This document shows positions 34,237 through 46,000 of a DNA stretch of 64,000 nt, piece by piece. Origin of the DNA: Sphingobacterium sp. PCS056 (lineage in GTDB: Bacteria; Bacteroidota; Bacteroidia; Sphingobacteriales; Sphingobacteriaceae); contig NZ_CP096883.1 in the NCBI RefSeq assembly GCF_023273895.1, positions 2,976,001 through 3,040,000 of the forward strand, given 5' to 3'. The notes under the pieces were generated by a model. It saw nothing but the letters and a program-made list of their open reading frames with translations. It did not search any database and was not told where the DNA came from. How positions within the stretch are numbered: position 1 is the first letter of the stretch; every line of letters begins with the position of its first letter. A program made the translations under genes and the position numbers.

Positions 34237-36147
34237 ATGAATTATTTCGATGAGCTGACAACGCTCCTTAATATTGAACAAAACTTTGATCGTGAGCAAT
34301 ATGAGTTACTTTTGTTAAAGTCAAGCTTGAATGAACGTAAGCTGAAAGGAGTAACTTGGTTTCCCATTCAAATAAAAAGTGACGAAATAGGTAGAGATGA
34401 TTATTTGACCATTACGCTGACCAAAACAAATCAGATGGAGGAGGAGCATCGTTTCCGATTTGGCATGCCTGTAGCACTATTTTCCAATCATGATCCACAA
34501 GTAGACCGACAAGAAGGTTTGATTTCTTATGTAAGCCGTGACACCATGAAGATTGCATTTCGGGTAGACGAACTGCCCGATTGGAGTCGGCGCGGAAAGT
34601 TGGGTGTGGATCTGCTATTTGATGAGAACTCGTATAAGGAGATGCACGACGTGCTCCGGAAAGCAAAAGATTTGCGCTCGGATTTACATAAAGGAAGACT
34701 CATTCGCGAAATAATCGGAGAAGAACAAGTAAAGGACTATGAAAAAGAAACGTATTATGATGATGCAGCTTTAAATCAAAGCCAAAATGAAGCTATTGCA
34801 CTAGTGTTGAGTTCAAGTCCGATTTCAATTATTCATGGTCCCCCAGGTACAGGGAAAACGACAACGCTCATCAAAGCCGTAGCTGCCTTGCTCAAAAAAG
34901 AAAAAAAGCAGATCTTGATTGTTGCTCCGAGTAACACAGCGGTAGATGTGCTGACCGAACGATTGGATGCTGTGGGCGTGCTGGTGACAAGGATTGGAAA
35001 TCCAGTGAAGATTTCAGAGCACCTGCAAGAATTGTCATTGGATGCACAAGTGGATCAGCATCCTGCCAATAAGGAGGTCAAGATATTAAAGAAAAAAGCT
35101 CGAGCCTATACGGATATGGCTCAAAAATATAAACGAAGTTTTGGACGTTCAGAGCGTGAGCAACGCAAGGCTCTTTTTGATGAAGCTCGAAAAATAACGA
35201 AAGAAATTGGCGATATCCAAGATTTTATCGTTGGAGATATTTTGGATAAAGCGCAAGTGGTGACGGCCACTTTGGTAGGGGCAAATCAATACGCTATTAG
35301 AAACAGAACCTATGGGGTCGTCGTTATTGACGAAGCGGCACAAGGGTTGGAACCCGCATGTTGGATTCCTATTTTAAAGGCAGATAAGATAGTGCTGGCG
35401 GGAGATCATCGTCAACTGCCCCCAACCGTAAAGTCAACTGCGCATATGAAAACAGGACTTTATGATACATTATTTGAAAAGTTGGTCAGTCGGTATCCTA
35501 GCCATGTTGCCCTACTCAATGTTCAGTATCGGATGAATGAAAAAATAATGAAATTTCCGTCCTTAGCCTTGTATGACGACCACTTATTGTCAGCAGAGCA
35601 GGTGCAGCACTGGACTTTAAAAGGAGATCAAGAACCTGTGTTATTTATTGATACGGCAGGTGCTGGATTTGAAGAAGAACAAGAAGGAACAGCTACTTTT
35701 AATCAAGGGGAAGCCCAGTTTTTAAAAACTCATTTGAGCGAATTGCTGACAAAGCTTTCTGCGACTTATGTTGAAGATGATTTTCCAAGTATTGGGGTTA
35801 TTACTCCTTATCGGAAACAGGCAACTCTATTGCATGAGGTGTTATCACATGATGAATGGATGGCTACCTATCGTAAAAACATACAGATCAATACCATCGA
35901 CAGTTTCCAAGGACAGGAGAAAGATATTATATATATAAGTTTAACCCGAAGCAATGATCAACAAACCATTGGCTTTTTGTCGGACGTCCGCAGAATGAAT
36001 GTGGCCATGACTAGAGCTAGAAAGAAACTCATCGTCATTGGTGATAGTGCTACAGTAGGCAAACACGAATTTTATGATGCCTTTATCAAATATGTTGAGT
36101 CTGTCGAAAGCTATCATAGTGTTTGGGAATGGGATCTGAATCATTAG
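34237..36147 (+). CDS. SF1B DNA/RNA helicase (IGHMBP2/UPF1-like)
   Basis: A 636-residue AAA/superfamily-1 helicase. Motif I GPPGTGKTTTLIKA is at residues ~205-218, motif Ia VAPSNTAVDVL, motif II VVIDEAAQGLEP (DEAA), motif III LAGDHRQLPPT, motif IV region VITPYRKQ, motif V INTIDSFQGQEKDIIYISLTRSN and motif VI NVAMTRARKKL. The N-terminal ~190 residues form a beta-barrel-like domain as in SMUBP-2 homologues. Probably acts 5'-3' on nucleic acid; the pathway is unknown. The ATG at 34237 is favoured, giving the conserved MNYFDELTTLL start. Confidence 0.92.
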   Translation: MNYFDELTTLLNIEQNFDREQYELLLLKSSLNERKLKGVTWFPIQIKSDEIGRDDYLTITLTKTNQMEEEHRFRFGMPVALFSNHDPQVDRQEGLISYVSRDTMKIAFRVDELPDWSRRGKLGVDLLFDENSYKEMHDVLRKAKDLRSDLHKGRLIREIIGEEQVKDYEKETYYDDAALNQSQNEAIALVLSSSPISIIHGPPGTGKTTTLIKAVAALLKKEKKQILIVAPSNTAVDVLTERLDAVGVLVTRIGNPVKISEHLQELSLDAQVDQHPANKEVKILKKKARAYTDMAQKYKRSFGRSEREQRKALFDEARKITKEIGDIQDFIVGDILDKAQVVTATLVGANQYAIRNRTYGVVVIDEAAQGLEPACWIPILKADKIVLAGDHRQLPPTVKSTAHMKTGLYDTLFEKLVSRYPSHVALLNVQYRMNEKIMKFPSLALYDDHLLSAEQVQHWTLKGDQEPVLFIDTAGAGFEEEQEGTATFNQGEAQFLKTHLSELLTKLSATYVEDDFPSIGVITPYRKQATLLHEVLSHDEWMATYRKNIQINTIDSFQGQEKDIIYISLTRSNDQQTIGFLSDVRRMNVAMTRARKKLIVIGDSATVGKHEFYDAFIKYVESVESYHSVWEWDLNH

Positions 36148-36230
36148 ATTCCCAAAAAATGAATAAAAAAATATTGATCAGATTTCATATTTAACTGTTA
36201 TTTTAGTACACAACCCATATCAAATTAATT

Positions 36231-36845
36231 ATGTATCAGCATTATCAAAATAGCGAACTTGTTTTTAAAACACGATGGATTACCAACGAAGGGTTTTATT
36301 TTTCTGAGAAAGAATTGCCAGATACATCATTAGAACAGTTTCTGAGTAAATCTGGAGACCCAGAAGAACATATAATTTTCATACCCTATAGTCAGATTAA
36401 GCAAGTAGCACCCCTTTATGAAAATCAACCTCCCTTGCTCGATATGGATGTCGTTGACCCGAGTAATTATCAAGCACTAGTGGCAGATTTTGAAAATAAA
36501 GCCCAATTGCAGGAAGCTATCCAAGAAATCGAAAAGCATTCAGGACTTAAAGAAGATGTTGAAATTATAAAGAATAAAAGCTGGATGCGCAATTTGTTGT
36601 ATACGATTGCAGCAGCTTTTTTCGGCTTTTCATTGGTGATGATGGCCAGAGAAATGGAAGCAGGAGAATCATTAGACTTAAGCGGTAGCAGATCGGGATT
36701 TAAAAATATTTTGGCTTCGATAGCAGGTCAGTTGGGGGTCGTTGGATCCTCTGTATTGGCAATTGCGTTAGTTGCAGGATTTGGTTATCTTACTTATACA
36801 ATCTATAAAAGCTCAAATACAACAAGGGTGGTATGGAAGAAATAG
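36231..36845 (+). CDS. Membrane protein of unknown function
   Basis: A 204-residue protein I do not recognise. The first ~110 residues are soluble, with an alpha/beta character and a patch HIIFIPYSQIKQV that resembles a PH-like/bacterial pleckstrin strand. Two transmembrane helices follow (residues ~123-141 and ~176-195), separated by a Ser/Gly-rich loop. No enzyme motif is visible. It is transcribed alone, between the helicase gene and a bidirectional terminator. Confidence 0.65.
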   Translation: MYQHYQNSELVFKTRWITNEGFYFSEKELPDTSLEQFLSKSGDPEEHIIFIPYSQIKQVAPLYENQPPLLDMDVVDPSNYQALVADFENKAQLQEAIQEIEKHSGLKEDVEIIKNKSWMRNLLYTIAAAFFGFSLVMMAREMEAGESLDLSGSRSGFKNILASIAGQLGVVGSSVLAIALVAGFGYLTYTIYKSSNTTRVVWKK

Positions 36846-36922
36846 GGTCTCAGATATGCCATCTCCATCATAAGTATTTTGTAGGCAGACGTTATCATAC
36901 GATCAGATTGTTCAGGATAATA

Positions 36923-36965
36923 CCATAAAAAATGCGGTTGACACAGTCAACCGCATTTTTTATGG
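36923..36965. terminator. Bidirectional terminator
   Basis: Perfect 20-bp arms (36923-36942 and 36946-36965) with a three-base loop and A6/T6 flanks, between convergent genes. Confidence 0.92.
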
Positions 36966-36981
36966 CGAGGCATGTTTTATG

Positions 36982-39585
36982 TTATTCGATCTCTTTTTTA
37001 TTTAAGAATACAAATTGACCGTCGAAGACATCGAGCTGGATAACAGCATCTTTATTTACCTTTCCTGAAAGGATCTCTTTTGAAAGTTCATTCAAAATTC
37101 GTTTTTGAATCACGCGTTTCAAAGGTCTAGCACCATAGGTAGGGTCATATCCCAGTTGTGCCAACCAATCCAGTGCATCATCAGAAGCAGTGATGAAAAT
37201 ATCCTGTTCAGCTAACTGTTTTTGAATGTTACCAAATTGCATCCTGACAATGCTACCAATTTCTGTTCTGCTCAATGGTGTGAACATAATGATTTCATCA
37301 ATCCGGTTCAAGAACTCTGGACGAATCGATTTCTGTAACAGCTCAAACACTTCACCTCTTGTTTTAGCGATGACCTCATCTCTATTGATATCATTCAAAT
37401 GCGAGAAGTTCTCTTGGATAATATGCGAACCTGTATTTGAAGTCATGATGATAATCGTGTTTTTGAAATTGACTGTTCGACCTTTATTGTCCGTCAAATG
37501 TCCATCATCCAATACTTGAAGCAATATATTGAACACATCAGGATGTGCTTTTTCAATTTCATCCAATAGGACCACAGAGTAGGGACGGCGTCGTACAGCC
37601 TCAGTCAATTGACCACCTTCTTCATAGCCCACGTATCCTGGAGGCGCTCCGATCAGTCGAGATACAGCATGACGTTCTTGATACTCAGACATATCAATTC
37701 TGACCAACGCATGTTCGTCGTCAAATAAAAATTCAGCTAATGCTTTCGCTAATTCTGTTTTACCAACACCAGTTGTACCCAAGAAGATGAAAGAACCAAT
37801 TGGACGTTTCGCATCACTAAGGCCAGCTCTTGATCGACGAATCGCATCTGATATCGCTTCAATAGCTTCTTCCTGACCAGCCACTCTTTTATGTAATTCG
37901 GCTTCGAGTGAAAGTAGTTTTTCACGTTCTGACTGAATCATTTTATTGACAGGGATACCTGTCCATTTGGATACGACATCGGCAATGTCTTCAGCGGTCA
38001 CTTCCTCTTTCAACATGCGCTTGCTATCTTGCTTTTCAGCCAGTTCAGCCTTTAGTTTTTCAACCTGATCTTGTGCCTCTTTAATACGGCCATAGCGTAT
38101 CTCTGCTACCTTGCCATAATCTCCAGCACGTTCAGCTTGATCAGCCTCTTGTTTGTAATGCTCAATATTTTCAATTTCTTGGTTGACCTGGTCTACCAAT
38201 GTTTTTTCAGACTGCCAAGAAGCACGTAACGAATCCCGTTCAGCAGATAAATTTGCAATAGTTTCAGATAGCTCACTTACTTTCTTGTCATCATGTTCAC
38301 GCTTGATGGCTTCGCGCTCGATCTCCAACTGCATAATGCGGCGATTTAACTCGTCCACGGCCTCAGGCACAGAGTCCATTTCAAGACGTAATTTTGATGC
38401 GGCCTCGTCCATCAAATCAATGGCTTTATCCGGTAAGAAACGATCTGAAATATAGCGTGTCGATAATTCGACCGCTGCGATGATCGCCTCATCAAGAATA
38501 CGCACTTTATGGTGAGTTTCGTATCTTTCTTTTAATCCCCTTAAGATTGAAATTGCATCTTGGGTAGTTGGTTCATCAACCATTACTTTTTGAAAACGAC
38601 GCTCCAATGCCTTATCCTTTTCAAAATACTTTTGATACTCGTTTAAAGTTGTGGCACCTATAGCGCGAAGTTCACCGCGCGCTAGGGCAGGCTTTAAGAT
38701 ATTGGCAGCATCCATTGCGCCTTCACCGCCACCAGCACCCACTAAGGTATGGATCTCATCAATGAACAGGATGATCTCTCCATTGCTATCGGCTACCTCT
38801 TTGACAACAGCTTTTAATCTTTCTTCAAATTCACCTTTGTACTTAGCGCCAGCTATCAGCGCACCCATGTCCAACGAGAATACAATCTTTGACTTTAAAT
38901 TTTCGGGTACATCACCATTGATGATGCGGTGTGCAATACCTTCAGCAATTGCCGTTTTTCCAACACCAGGCTCACCCACTAAAATCGGATTGTTCTTAGT
39001 TCTTCGGGACAGAATTTGCATCACGCGACGGATCTCTTCATCACGACCGATAACTGGGTCCAATTTTCCCGATTCAACAAACTCATTTAAGTTACGCGCA
39101 TATTTTCCCAAAGCATTATAGGTCGCTTCAGCATTTTGATCCGTTACCCTGCTATTGCCGCGCAGCTCCTTAATGGCCAATTTGAGATCTTTTTCATTGA
39201 CACCTTGATCTTTTAACAAGGAAGAAGTCTTATCTCCAGCATTTAATATACCCAAAAGAAGATGCTCAACAGAGACAAATTCGTCATTAAACTCCTTCAA
39301 GTAGCTTTGCGCTTTCTGTAAGGCTGTATTAGAAGCGTTGCTCAAATAAACATTTGTACCACTTACTTTTGGAAATGCTTGGATCTGTTTATCCAACTCG
39401 CCACCTAAGTAGGAGATGTTGACATTTAATTTTTTTAACAGGTGACTGATCACATGTTCATCAACTGTTAGTAATGCTTTTAATATATGTGCGGTCTCAA
39501 TAGCTTGCTGTTGATTGCCACTGGCAATCTCAGAAGCCTTTTGAATCGCCTCTTGTGCTTTAATCGTGTAGTTATTGAAGTTCAT
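36982..39585 (-). CDS. clpB: ClpB disaggregase
   Basis: A 867-residue Hsp100 protein that with DnaK pulls apart protein aggregates. Domains: Clp N-terminal repeats (residues ~1-145), first AAA+ with Walker [14 protein letters not shown], the ClpB coiled-coil middle domain (~410-525), second AAA+ with Walker [14 protein letters not shown] and Walker [12 protein letters not shown], and the C-terminal small domain. The ATG at 39585 gives the conserved [13 protein letters not shown]; an ATG 12 bases upstream is possible. The 277 bases upstream show no CIRCE element or clear heat-shock promoter. Confidence 0.97.
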   Translation of the reverse strand: MNFNNYTIKAQEAIQKASEIASGNQQQAIETAHILKALLTVDEHVISHLLKKLNVNISYLGGELDKQIQAFPKVSGTNVYLSNASNTALQKAQSYLKEFNDEFVSVEHLLLGILNAGDKTSSLLKDQGVNEKDLKLAIKELRGNSRVTDQNAEATYNALGKYARNLNEFVESGKLDPVIGRDEEIRRVMQILSRRTKNNPILVGEPGVGKTAIAEGIAHRIINGDVPENLKSKIVFSLDMGALIAGAKYKGEFEERLKAVVKEVADSNGEIILFIDEIHTLVGAGGGEGAMDAANILKPALARGELRAIGATTLNEYQKYFEKDKALERRFQKVMVDEPTTQDAISILRGLKERYETHHKVRILDEAIIAAVELSTRYISDRFLPDKAIDLMDEAASKLRLEMDSVPEAVDELNRRIMQLEIEREAIKREHDDKKVSELSETIANLSAERDSLRASWQSEKTLVDQVNQEIENIEHYKQEADQAERAGDYGKVAEIRYGRIKEAQDQVEKLKAELAEKQDSKRMLKEEVTAEDIADVVSKWTGIPVNKMIQSEREKLLSLEAELHKRVAGQEEAIEAISDAIRRSRAGLSDAKRPIGSFIFLGTTGVGKTELAKALAEFLFDDEHALVRIDMSEYQERHAVSRLIGAPPGYVGYEEGGQLTEAVRRRPYSVVLLDEIEKAHPDVFNILLQVLDDGHLTDNKGRTVNFKNTIIIMTSNTGSHIIQENFSHLNDINRDEVIAKTRGEVFELLQKSIRPEFLNRIDEIIMFTPLSRTEIGSIVRMQFGNIQKQLAEQDIFITASDDALDWLAQLGYDPTYGARPLKRVIQKRILNELSKEILSGKVNKDAVIQLDVFDGQFVFLNKKEIE

Positions 39586-39862
39586 AATTTTTTCCATTTG
39601 ATTCTACACAAGGGTAACAATCAAAATGCCATATCTGTTTTTATTCTTTTTTCGGAAAAAATGTCTTCTATTTTTATTGTTAAATGACAAAATTTCAGTT
39701 TTAGCTGTTTTTCTGTGTTCTGATCCGATATGGAGAGAAAATAAAGCGCTTGATTTTCAGAAAATTATTAAAATTATTAAAAAAAAATTCAATAAAGCTT
39801 GATTTTGTTGTCAAAGGTTTCGATATTTGCACCATCATAATTCGAAAGGGTTATTTAAAAAA

Positions 39863-39935
<73 letters not shown>

Positions 39936-39959
39936 CTTTTTTAAACTTTCAGACATGAT

Positions 39960-40032
<73 letters not shown>

Positions 40033-40033
40033 C

Positions 40034-40069
40034 AAAAAGGTCAATCTCACAAAGATTGGCCTTTTTTTA
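40034..40069 (+). terminator. Terminator of the tRNA-Thr pair
   Basis: AAAGGTCAATCT / AGATTGGCCTTT hairpin (one G-T pair) followed by a T-run. Confidence 0.88.
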
Positions 40070-40100
40070 TTTATAGCAATTTCCTGATGTTTCGCCTTAT

Positions 40101-40136
40101 AAAAAAAAGTCCACCATACGATCGTATGGTAGACTT
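40101..40136 (-). terminator. Terminator of the LOG-family gene
   Basis: 15-bp stem with one mismatch centred on CGATCG, followed on the minus strand by eight T. Confidence 0.85.
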
Positions 40137-40156
40137 GATGCTTACAGGTTGTACTA

Positions 40157-40876
40157 CTAAAAGTTTGGTTTTAATAAATACTTATCATAGAACCTGAAAA
40201 TATGATCAGCAGCTTCTTCAGCTGTATCTACAATTCGATATAGTTTTAGATCCTCTTCACTAATGTAGCGATCGCCGAGCATCGTATTTTGAATCCAATT
40301 AAAAAGACCACTCCAGTATTCGGTACCTACCAATACGATCGGGAAGCGGGCGATCTTACCCGTTTGGATTAAAGTTATGGCTTCAAATAATTCATCCATC
40401 GTTCCAAATCCTCCCGGCATGACGATATAGCCCTGCGAATATTTCATAAACATCACCTTTCGAACAAAGAAATAGTTAAATTCGAGTAGCTTATCACGAT
40501 CAATATATCTATTGTGAAATTGTTCAAAAGGCAATTCAATGTTTAATCCTACAGATTTACCCCCTGATTCGTACGCACCCTTATTGGCAGCCTCCATGAT
40601 TCCGGGACCACCTCCAGAAATGATCCCATAGCCTCGAGCGGTCAATAGGCTTGCTACATCAACAGCCATTTGATAGTATTTATGGTCTTGGGGAGTTCGC
40701 GCAGATCCAAATATGGATACACAAGGTCCAATCTTTGCCAATTTCTCAAAACCATCCACAAATTCGGACATGATCTTAAATATTTGCCACGAATCTTTTA
40801 CTTTTATCTCTTGCCACGTTTTGTTTTCAAAGGCACTCCTTATTTTGTCGATTTTATCGTCTTTAGTGATATCCAT
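40157..40876 (-). CDS. LOG-family (TIGR00730) nucleotide phosphoribohydrolase-like protein
   Basis: A 239-residue Rossmann-like protein. The LOG signatures SGGGPGIMEAANKGA and PGGFGTMDELFE (P-G-G-x-G-T-x-x-E) are present, as in cytokinin-activating 5'-monophosphate phosphoribohydrolases and the nucleotide hydrolase PpnN. In bacteria the role is usually nucleotide turnover. It is divergent from recR; a TATTCCC/GGGAATA dyad (40901-40924) lies in the shared upstream region. Confidence 0.9.
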   Translation of the reverse strand: MDITKDDKIDKIRSAFENKTWQEIKVKDSWQIFKIMSEFVDGFEKLAKIGPCVSIFGSARTPQDHKYYQMAVDVASLLTARGYGIISGGGPGIMEAANKGAYESGGKSVGLNIELPFEQFHNRYIDRDKLLEFNYFFVRKVMFMKYSQGYIVMPGGFGTMDELFEAITLIQTGKIARFPIVLVGTEYWSGLFNWIQNTMLGDRYISEEDLKLYRIVDTAEEAADHIFRFYDKYLLKPNF

Positions 40877-40900
40877 GCTCTAATGTTAGTGTAAAATTAT

Positions 40901-40924
40901 TATTCCCATTTTTTGAAGGGAATA
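40901..40924. promoter_or_regulatory. 7-bp dyad between divergent genes
   Basis: TATTCCC (40901-40907) and GGGAATA (40918-40924), ten bases apart, in the LOG/recR divergent promoter region. Possible operator; no regulator is assigned. Confidence 0.3.
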
Positions 40925-40975
40925 CAAGATAAGGAATATTTTTAATTTGAGCAGTTTCTTTAGCTAATATATTAT

Positions 40976-40983
40976 TAAATTTG
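40976..40983 (+). promoter_or_regulatory. -7 promoter element TAAATTTG
   Basis: Perfect TAnnTTTG match three bases before the ATG of recR; predicts a leaderless mRNA. Confidence 0.65.
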
Positions 40984-40986
40984 CGC

Positions 40987-41601
40987 ATGAATTTTTCTTC
41001 TAAATTATTAGAAAACGCTGTTTCAGAGTTTGGACGTCTACCTGGAGTAGGTCAAAAAACTGCGTTACGACTTGTTTTGCATTTGTTAAAACAATCTGAC
41101 ACGGAAGTTTTACGATTTACATCGGCGATAAATCAATTGAAGGAAGAAATTCAATATTGCCGCATTTGTTTCAATATTTCAGATTTTCAAGAATGCGAAA
41201 TCTGCACCTCTTCAAAACGTGATCATTCCATCATCTGTGTGGTAGAAGATACACGCGATGTAATGGCTATTGAAAATACAAACTCTTATCAAGGAAGTTA
41301 CCATGTATTGGGAGGGCTTATTTCTCCAATGGATGGGGTAGGACCGTCTGACTTGAAGATCGAAGGATTGGTGGAGCGCATGCGGAAGCGCGACATCAAA
41401 GAAGTAATATTGGCATTGAGTGCTACCATGGAAGGCGATACCACTATATTTTATCTGTATCGCAAATTAAAAGAATTCAATGTTCAGGTCACCACCATCG
41501 CCCGCGGTATTGCTTTTGGAGGTGAACTCGAATATGTCGATGAATTGACCCTTGGAAGATCAATTGCAACAAGAACATTATACGAGCGTCCTACGCTGTA
41601 G
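40987..41601 (+). CDS. recR: Recombination mediator RecR
   Basis: A 204-residue DNA-repair protein that with RecO loads RecA on gapped DNA. It has the helix-hairpin-helix GRLPGVGQKTALRL, a C4 zinc finger (CRIC, then CEIC), the Toprim domain (ICVVEDTRDVMAIE) and a C-terminal Walker-like end. The ATG at 40987 is chosen over the TTG at 40981, which lies inside the -7 box. Neighbouring genes are unrelated. Confidence 0.96.
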   Translation: MNFSSKLLENAVSEFGRLPGVGQKTALRLVLHLLKQSDTEVLRFTSAINQLKEEIQYCRICFNISDFQECEICTSSKRDHSIICVVEDTRDVMAIENTNSYQGSYHVLGGLISPMDGVGPSDLKIEGLVERMRKRDIKEVILALSATMEGDTTIFYLYRKLKEFNVQVTTIARGIAFGGELEYVDELTLGRSIATRTLYERPTL

Positions 41602-41741
41602 CTACGCAGATTTCATATAATAATAATTGTAAGAGCTTTGTTACCCGACAAGGCTTTTTTTTAGTTTGCTTTTTAGTAAAAAGTTGTATTTTAACAGATT
41701 ATTAAATCTAACACAACCAAACTATCATTTATTAAATAAGT

Positions 41742-43010
41742 ATGAAAGAAAAAAATAGCTCCAGAAGAGATTTCTTGAAGAAATCCGTCACAGGAGCAGC
41801 GGCATTTACTATTGTCCCTCGATTCGTATTAGGAGGACAGGGATACTTGGCACCAAGTGACCATTTAACAAAAGGCATTATTGGTGTAGGTTCAATGGGT
41901 CGTGGTCATTTTGGATACGCGGGGACCAAGACAGTGGCCATATGTGATGTGGACACCAGACATTTGGCTATTGCTCAACAAGCTTTAGGCGGAGGAGTCA
42001 AAGAGCATCATGATTTTCGTGATCTCATCAAAAACCCCGAAGTCGATATTGTACATATTGCAACCCCACCACATTGGCATGGTCTGATGTCTTTAGAAGC
42101 AGCTCGTGCTGGAAAGGACATCTGGTGTGAAAAGCCAATGACACGTACGATAGGTGAGGGTAAAAAAGTTAAAGAAGCCATCGCACAGCATGGCAATATG
42201 TTTAGACTAAATACATGGTTTCGTTTTAGCGATAATTTTTATGGAATGAATGTTCCGGTAAAAAAGATCAAAAAATTAGTAGATACCGGGATGTTAGGCT
42301 GGCCATTAAAAGTCACGATCAGTAAGCATACAGGTTTCGATTGGAAATTTTATTGGGTGGGAAAAGAAAATCTTCCTGTTGAACCTGTACCTGCCGAGTT
42401 GGACTATGAATTGTGGTTGGGTCCGGCACCGTTCAAACCTTATAGCACACACCGCGTGCATACGACTTTTAGAGGTTATTGGGATTATGATGGCGGAGGA
42501 TTAGGAGACATGGGACAACATTATTTAGATCCTGTGCAATATTTCTTAGGAAAAGATGGCGAGAGCCCCGTTTCTGTAGAAGTAGATGCACCTCAGCAGC
42601 ACAGTGATGCTGTTGGTACTTGGAGAAGAATCACCTATACCTATGCTGATGGTTGCCAAATTATTTTAGATGGAGAAGGGAAAGATGAAGGCATGGCTTA
42701 TATAGAAGGACCAAAAGGTAAACTATACAAAGGCTTTGTCTCGGATATCCCAGATATGGAAAGAAAATTATCACAATTTCCAGAGCCAGCTCCGCAAATT
42801 ACAGATTTCTTAGAATCGGTACGTACACGCGAGAAATTTGCATTGAATGAAGAAAACGGATATCGCTCCTGTACGTTGGTAAACATGGGCTTAATTGCAT
42901 TACGTTTAAATCGTTCATTGAAATTTGACTCTACCAAAGACGAGTTTATCAATGACGATGCAGCAAACCGTTTAGTTTATCAACCAATGCGTGGTCCTTG
43001 GTCAATGTAA
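41742..43010 (+). CDS. Tat-exported Gfo/Idh/MocA-family oxidoreductase
   Basis: A 422-residue NAD(P)-dependent sugar oxidoreductase. It has a Tat signal (SRRDFLKKSVTGAAAFT), a Rossmann domain (GIIGVGSMGRGHFG), the family motif WCEKPMT (Lys-Pro) and a C-terminal beta-sheet domain with GGGLGDMGQHYLDP. Tat export means it folds with its cofactor before transport. The next gene, 18 bases downstream, carries two DUF1080 (3-keto-glycoside hydrolase) domains, so the pair probably handles 3-keto sugars: one oxidises or reduces C3, the other cleaves. Confidence 0.9.
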   Translation: MKEKNSSRRDFLKKSVTGAAAFTIVPRFVLGGQGYLAPSDHLTKGIIGVGSMGRGHFGYAGTKTVAICDVDTRHLAIAQQALGGGVKEHHDFRDLIKNPEVDIVHIATPPHWHGLMSLEAARAGKDIWCEKPMTRTIGEGKKVKEAIAQHGNMFRLNTWFRFSDNFYGMNVPVKKIKKLVDTGMLGWPLKVTISKHTGFDWKFYWVGKENLPVEPVPAELDYELWLGPAPFKPYSTHRVHTTFRGYWDYDGGGLGDMGQHYLDPVQYFLGKDGESPVSVEVDAPQQHSDAVGTWRRITYTYADGCQIILDGEGKDEGMAYIEGPKGKLYKGFVSDIPDMERKLSQFPEPAPQITDFLESVRTREKFALNEENGYRSCTLVNMGLIALRLNRSLKFDSTKDEFINDDAANRLVYQPMRGPWSM

Positions 43011-43028
43011 TTTTCTAATCTATCTAAA

Positions 43029-46000
43029 ATGAAAAAAGTTTTTAATACGATATCTGCCTTATTAATACTTCAAGTGGCAGCATATGCACAACAACCCCAA
43101 AATAGAACAACAGCAACTAAAATAGCCGATGTCTTGGGCCAACAACCTGCCGAAGAGAAGGCTAAGTTTTTATACGCGATGAACGAGTTGGAAAACTTTA
43201 CATCAAGTGAAATTGCGGCGATGCTCAATCAGTTGAAACCGCAAGGCCAAAACAATGCGCAGGTAGAATATGCCACAAACAGCTATTCTTTTTATGTTAA
43301 CCAACCAGGTAAGGAAAAACAGAAAGAAGTATTTGTTCAAGGTCTATTAGATGCATTGGGCACGGTAAAAGAAGATACCAACAAAGCCTTTGTATTGCGT
43401 CTTTTACGTCAGTGTGCAACAAATACTGCTGTTAGTAAAGTCGCTACTTATTTAAATACCCCATATTTGGCTGATGCCGCAGCACGCACTTTGGTTTCCA
43501 TCAATACGAAAGAATCCAGCGATGCACTTGCACAGGGATTAGCGAAAGTAAGCGATGAAAAATGTGCAGTTGCGCTCGTGACCGCTTTGGGAGATGTTAA
43601 AAACCAAAGCACCGAGACGGCTATCATCGCTTTGATGGATAAGTTCAAATCGGATAGCTTCAAACGTACCGCTTTGATTGCCCTGAGCAAAATTGGCGGG
43701 ACGGCAGCACTTCCTATCTTTGAAAAAGAACTTAAAGCCGCAAATTATAGTTATGATAACCTGAATGGTATTGGTTTAGGTCTGGACTATGCCGAATCTT
43801 TAATCGAGAATAAGAAAAATACGGAAGCTGTTGCATACTTAAACACCTTGTTTGCTGAAGCTTCTAAATTAAAAGCGATCAATGCACAGGTAGGCTCATT
43901 AACCTTATTGACAGAACTGGATGCTAAGAAACAAAAGAAAAATTTGTTTGCAGCAGCGCAAAATGAAAATAATGTTTACCGTCATGTTGCTTTAAGCTTA
44001 TTGCACAAATATGGAGATGCCAATGATACTAAGAAGCTGTTAGGATTAGCCGCGAAATCAAGTCCTGCTGTGCAAGAATCGCTGTTGAACTATATGGCTC
44101 AAAACGGTTCGATAAGTCAATTAAAAGCAATCGAAAAAATCGTTGGCAAGTCTACAGATGCGCATGCCAAATTAGCGGGTCTGTCGGCGATCAATCTCCT
44201 GTCTAAAGGTGCTGACTCGAAAGCCTTAATTGACAATCTGTCAACTGATGCACAACTGAATGAATCGATCAAAGCGCTTTTGTTAAGTTCAAAAAATGAG
44301 CAGACAATGGATGTGATCAACAATTCATTAGCAACTGTCGATGATGCAAAGAAAATTCAATTATTGGATATTTTAAGTACAAGAGCCAATGCTAATTCTT
44401 CACAGGCAGTATTGGCGCTGAATAGCACAAATGCTGATGTTAATAAAGCGATTAATAAGGCCTTGCCAAATGTTGCACAAGAGAAAGACCTAGATGTACT
44501 GGTCAATTTATTGGCAAAATCGGAGGATGCTTCAAGTAAGAATTTGGAAGTTGCAATTGCCAATGTGATCCAATCTAGTCAAAATAGAGACCAGCATATT
44601 CAGAAACTAGCGGCTAATATTTCGAGATCTGCAGCACCGAGTGCAATCAGGTATTTTCCGGTTTTTGCAAGATTAGGCGATCAAGAATCACTGAATGCAG
44701 TGGCTAATTACTTGAAATCTGATAATCCTGACCTTCGAAATGCTGCTGTAGCTGCCATTGCTGACTGGTCTACACCATTAGCGTTGAATGAACTGATTCA
44801 ACTTTCCAGAACCGATCTATCGGCTGATTTAAATGGAAAAGTATTCGCAGGACTGGTTAAGAATATCAATAAATCCAGTGAAACAAATGATCAGAAAACG
44901 CTTTTATTGAAAGATGCATTTGCTGTCGCTAAAAATACCACTCAAAAAAGAACAGTCTTGGCCTCATTGCAAGCAACAGGTACATATCAAGCATTGGTAT
45001 TTGCGAGTAAATACATGAAAGACCCAGAGTTAAAAGGAGCGGCTGTCAATACAGCGATGAACATTGCTTTGGATAATAAGTCTTTTGTAGGTACGGAAAT
45101 CCGCACGATATTGAATGAAGTTATCGGTAATTTAAGTGGAAGCGAGAGCTCTTATTTAAAAGAAGCTGTTATTAAGCATCTTGCTGAAATGTCCAAATCT
45201 GAAGGTTTCGTGAGTCTTTTTAATGGACAGGATCTGACAGGCTGGAAAGGTTTAGTTGCCAATCCAATCAAGAGAAGTCAGATGACAGAAAAAGAATTGG
45301 CTGCAGCACAACTAAAAGCGGATGAGCAAATGCGCCAAGGATGGATAGCTAAAAATGGGGAATTGATCTTTACTGGAAAAGGAGACAATATCGCGACAAT
45401 CAAACAATATGGTGATTTTGAGATGTTGGTGGATTGGAAGTTGGATAAAAATGGTAAAGAAGGGGATGCTGGAATATATCTTCGCGGTACGCCACAAGTG
45501 CAAATTTGGGATATATCCAGAGTACACGAAGGAGCTCAGGTGGGTTCTGGAGGTCTGTACAATAACCAAAAAGCAGAATCGAAACCATTATTGGTGGCGG
45601 ACAATCCATTAGGAGAATGGAATACCTTCAAAATTAAGATGGTTGATGACAAGGTTACAGTTTACTTAAATGGTAAATTGGTTACAGATAATGTGCCTTT
45701 AGAAAATTATTGGGATCGCAATCAATCCCTTTTCCCGACCGAGCAGATTGAGTTGCAGGCTCATGGTACGGTAGTGTCGTATAGAGATATCTATGTGAAA
45801 GAGCTGGCTAGAAAAAATGTATTTCAATTGAGTGCAGCTGAAAAGAAAGAAGGTTTTGAGGTGCTGTTTGATGGTACAAACTTAGATAAGTGGACGAAGA
45901 ATGATGGTTATGTCATCAGTGATGAAGGATATCTTAGGGTAGTGCCGGATGCTAAATTTGGTGGTAATCTTTATACAAAAGAAGAGTACGGCGATTTTAT

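Noticed and set aside
38651-39121. Plus-strand frame of 156 codons inside clpB
   Set aside because: Antisense shadow of a strongly conserved AAA+ domain; composition rich in Ser/Pro/Ile with no motifs.
39586-39862. CIRCE element or heat-shock promoter upstream of clpB
   Set aside because: No TTAGCACTC-type inverted repeat and no convincing alternative sigma-factor promoter were found.
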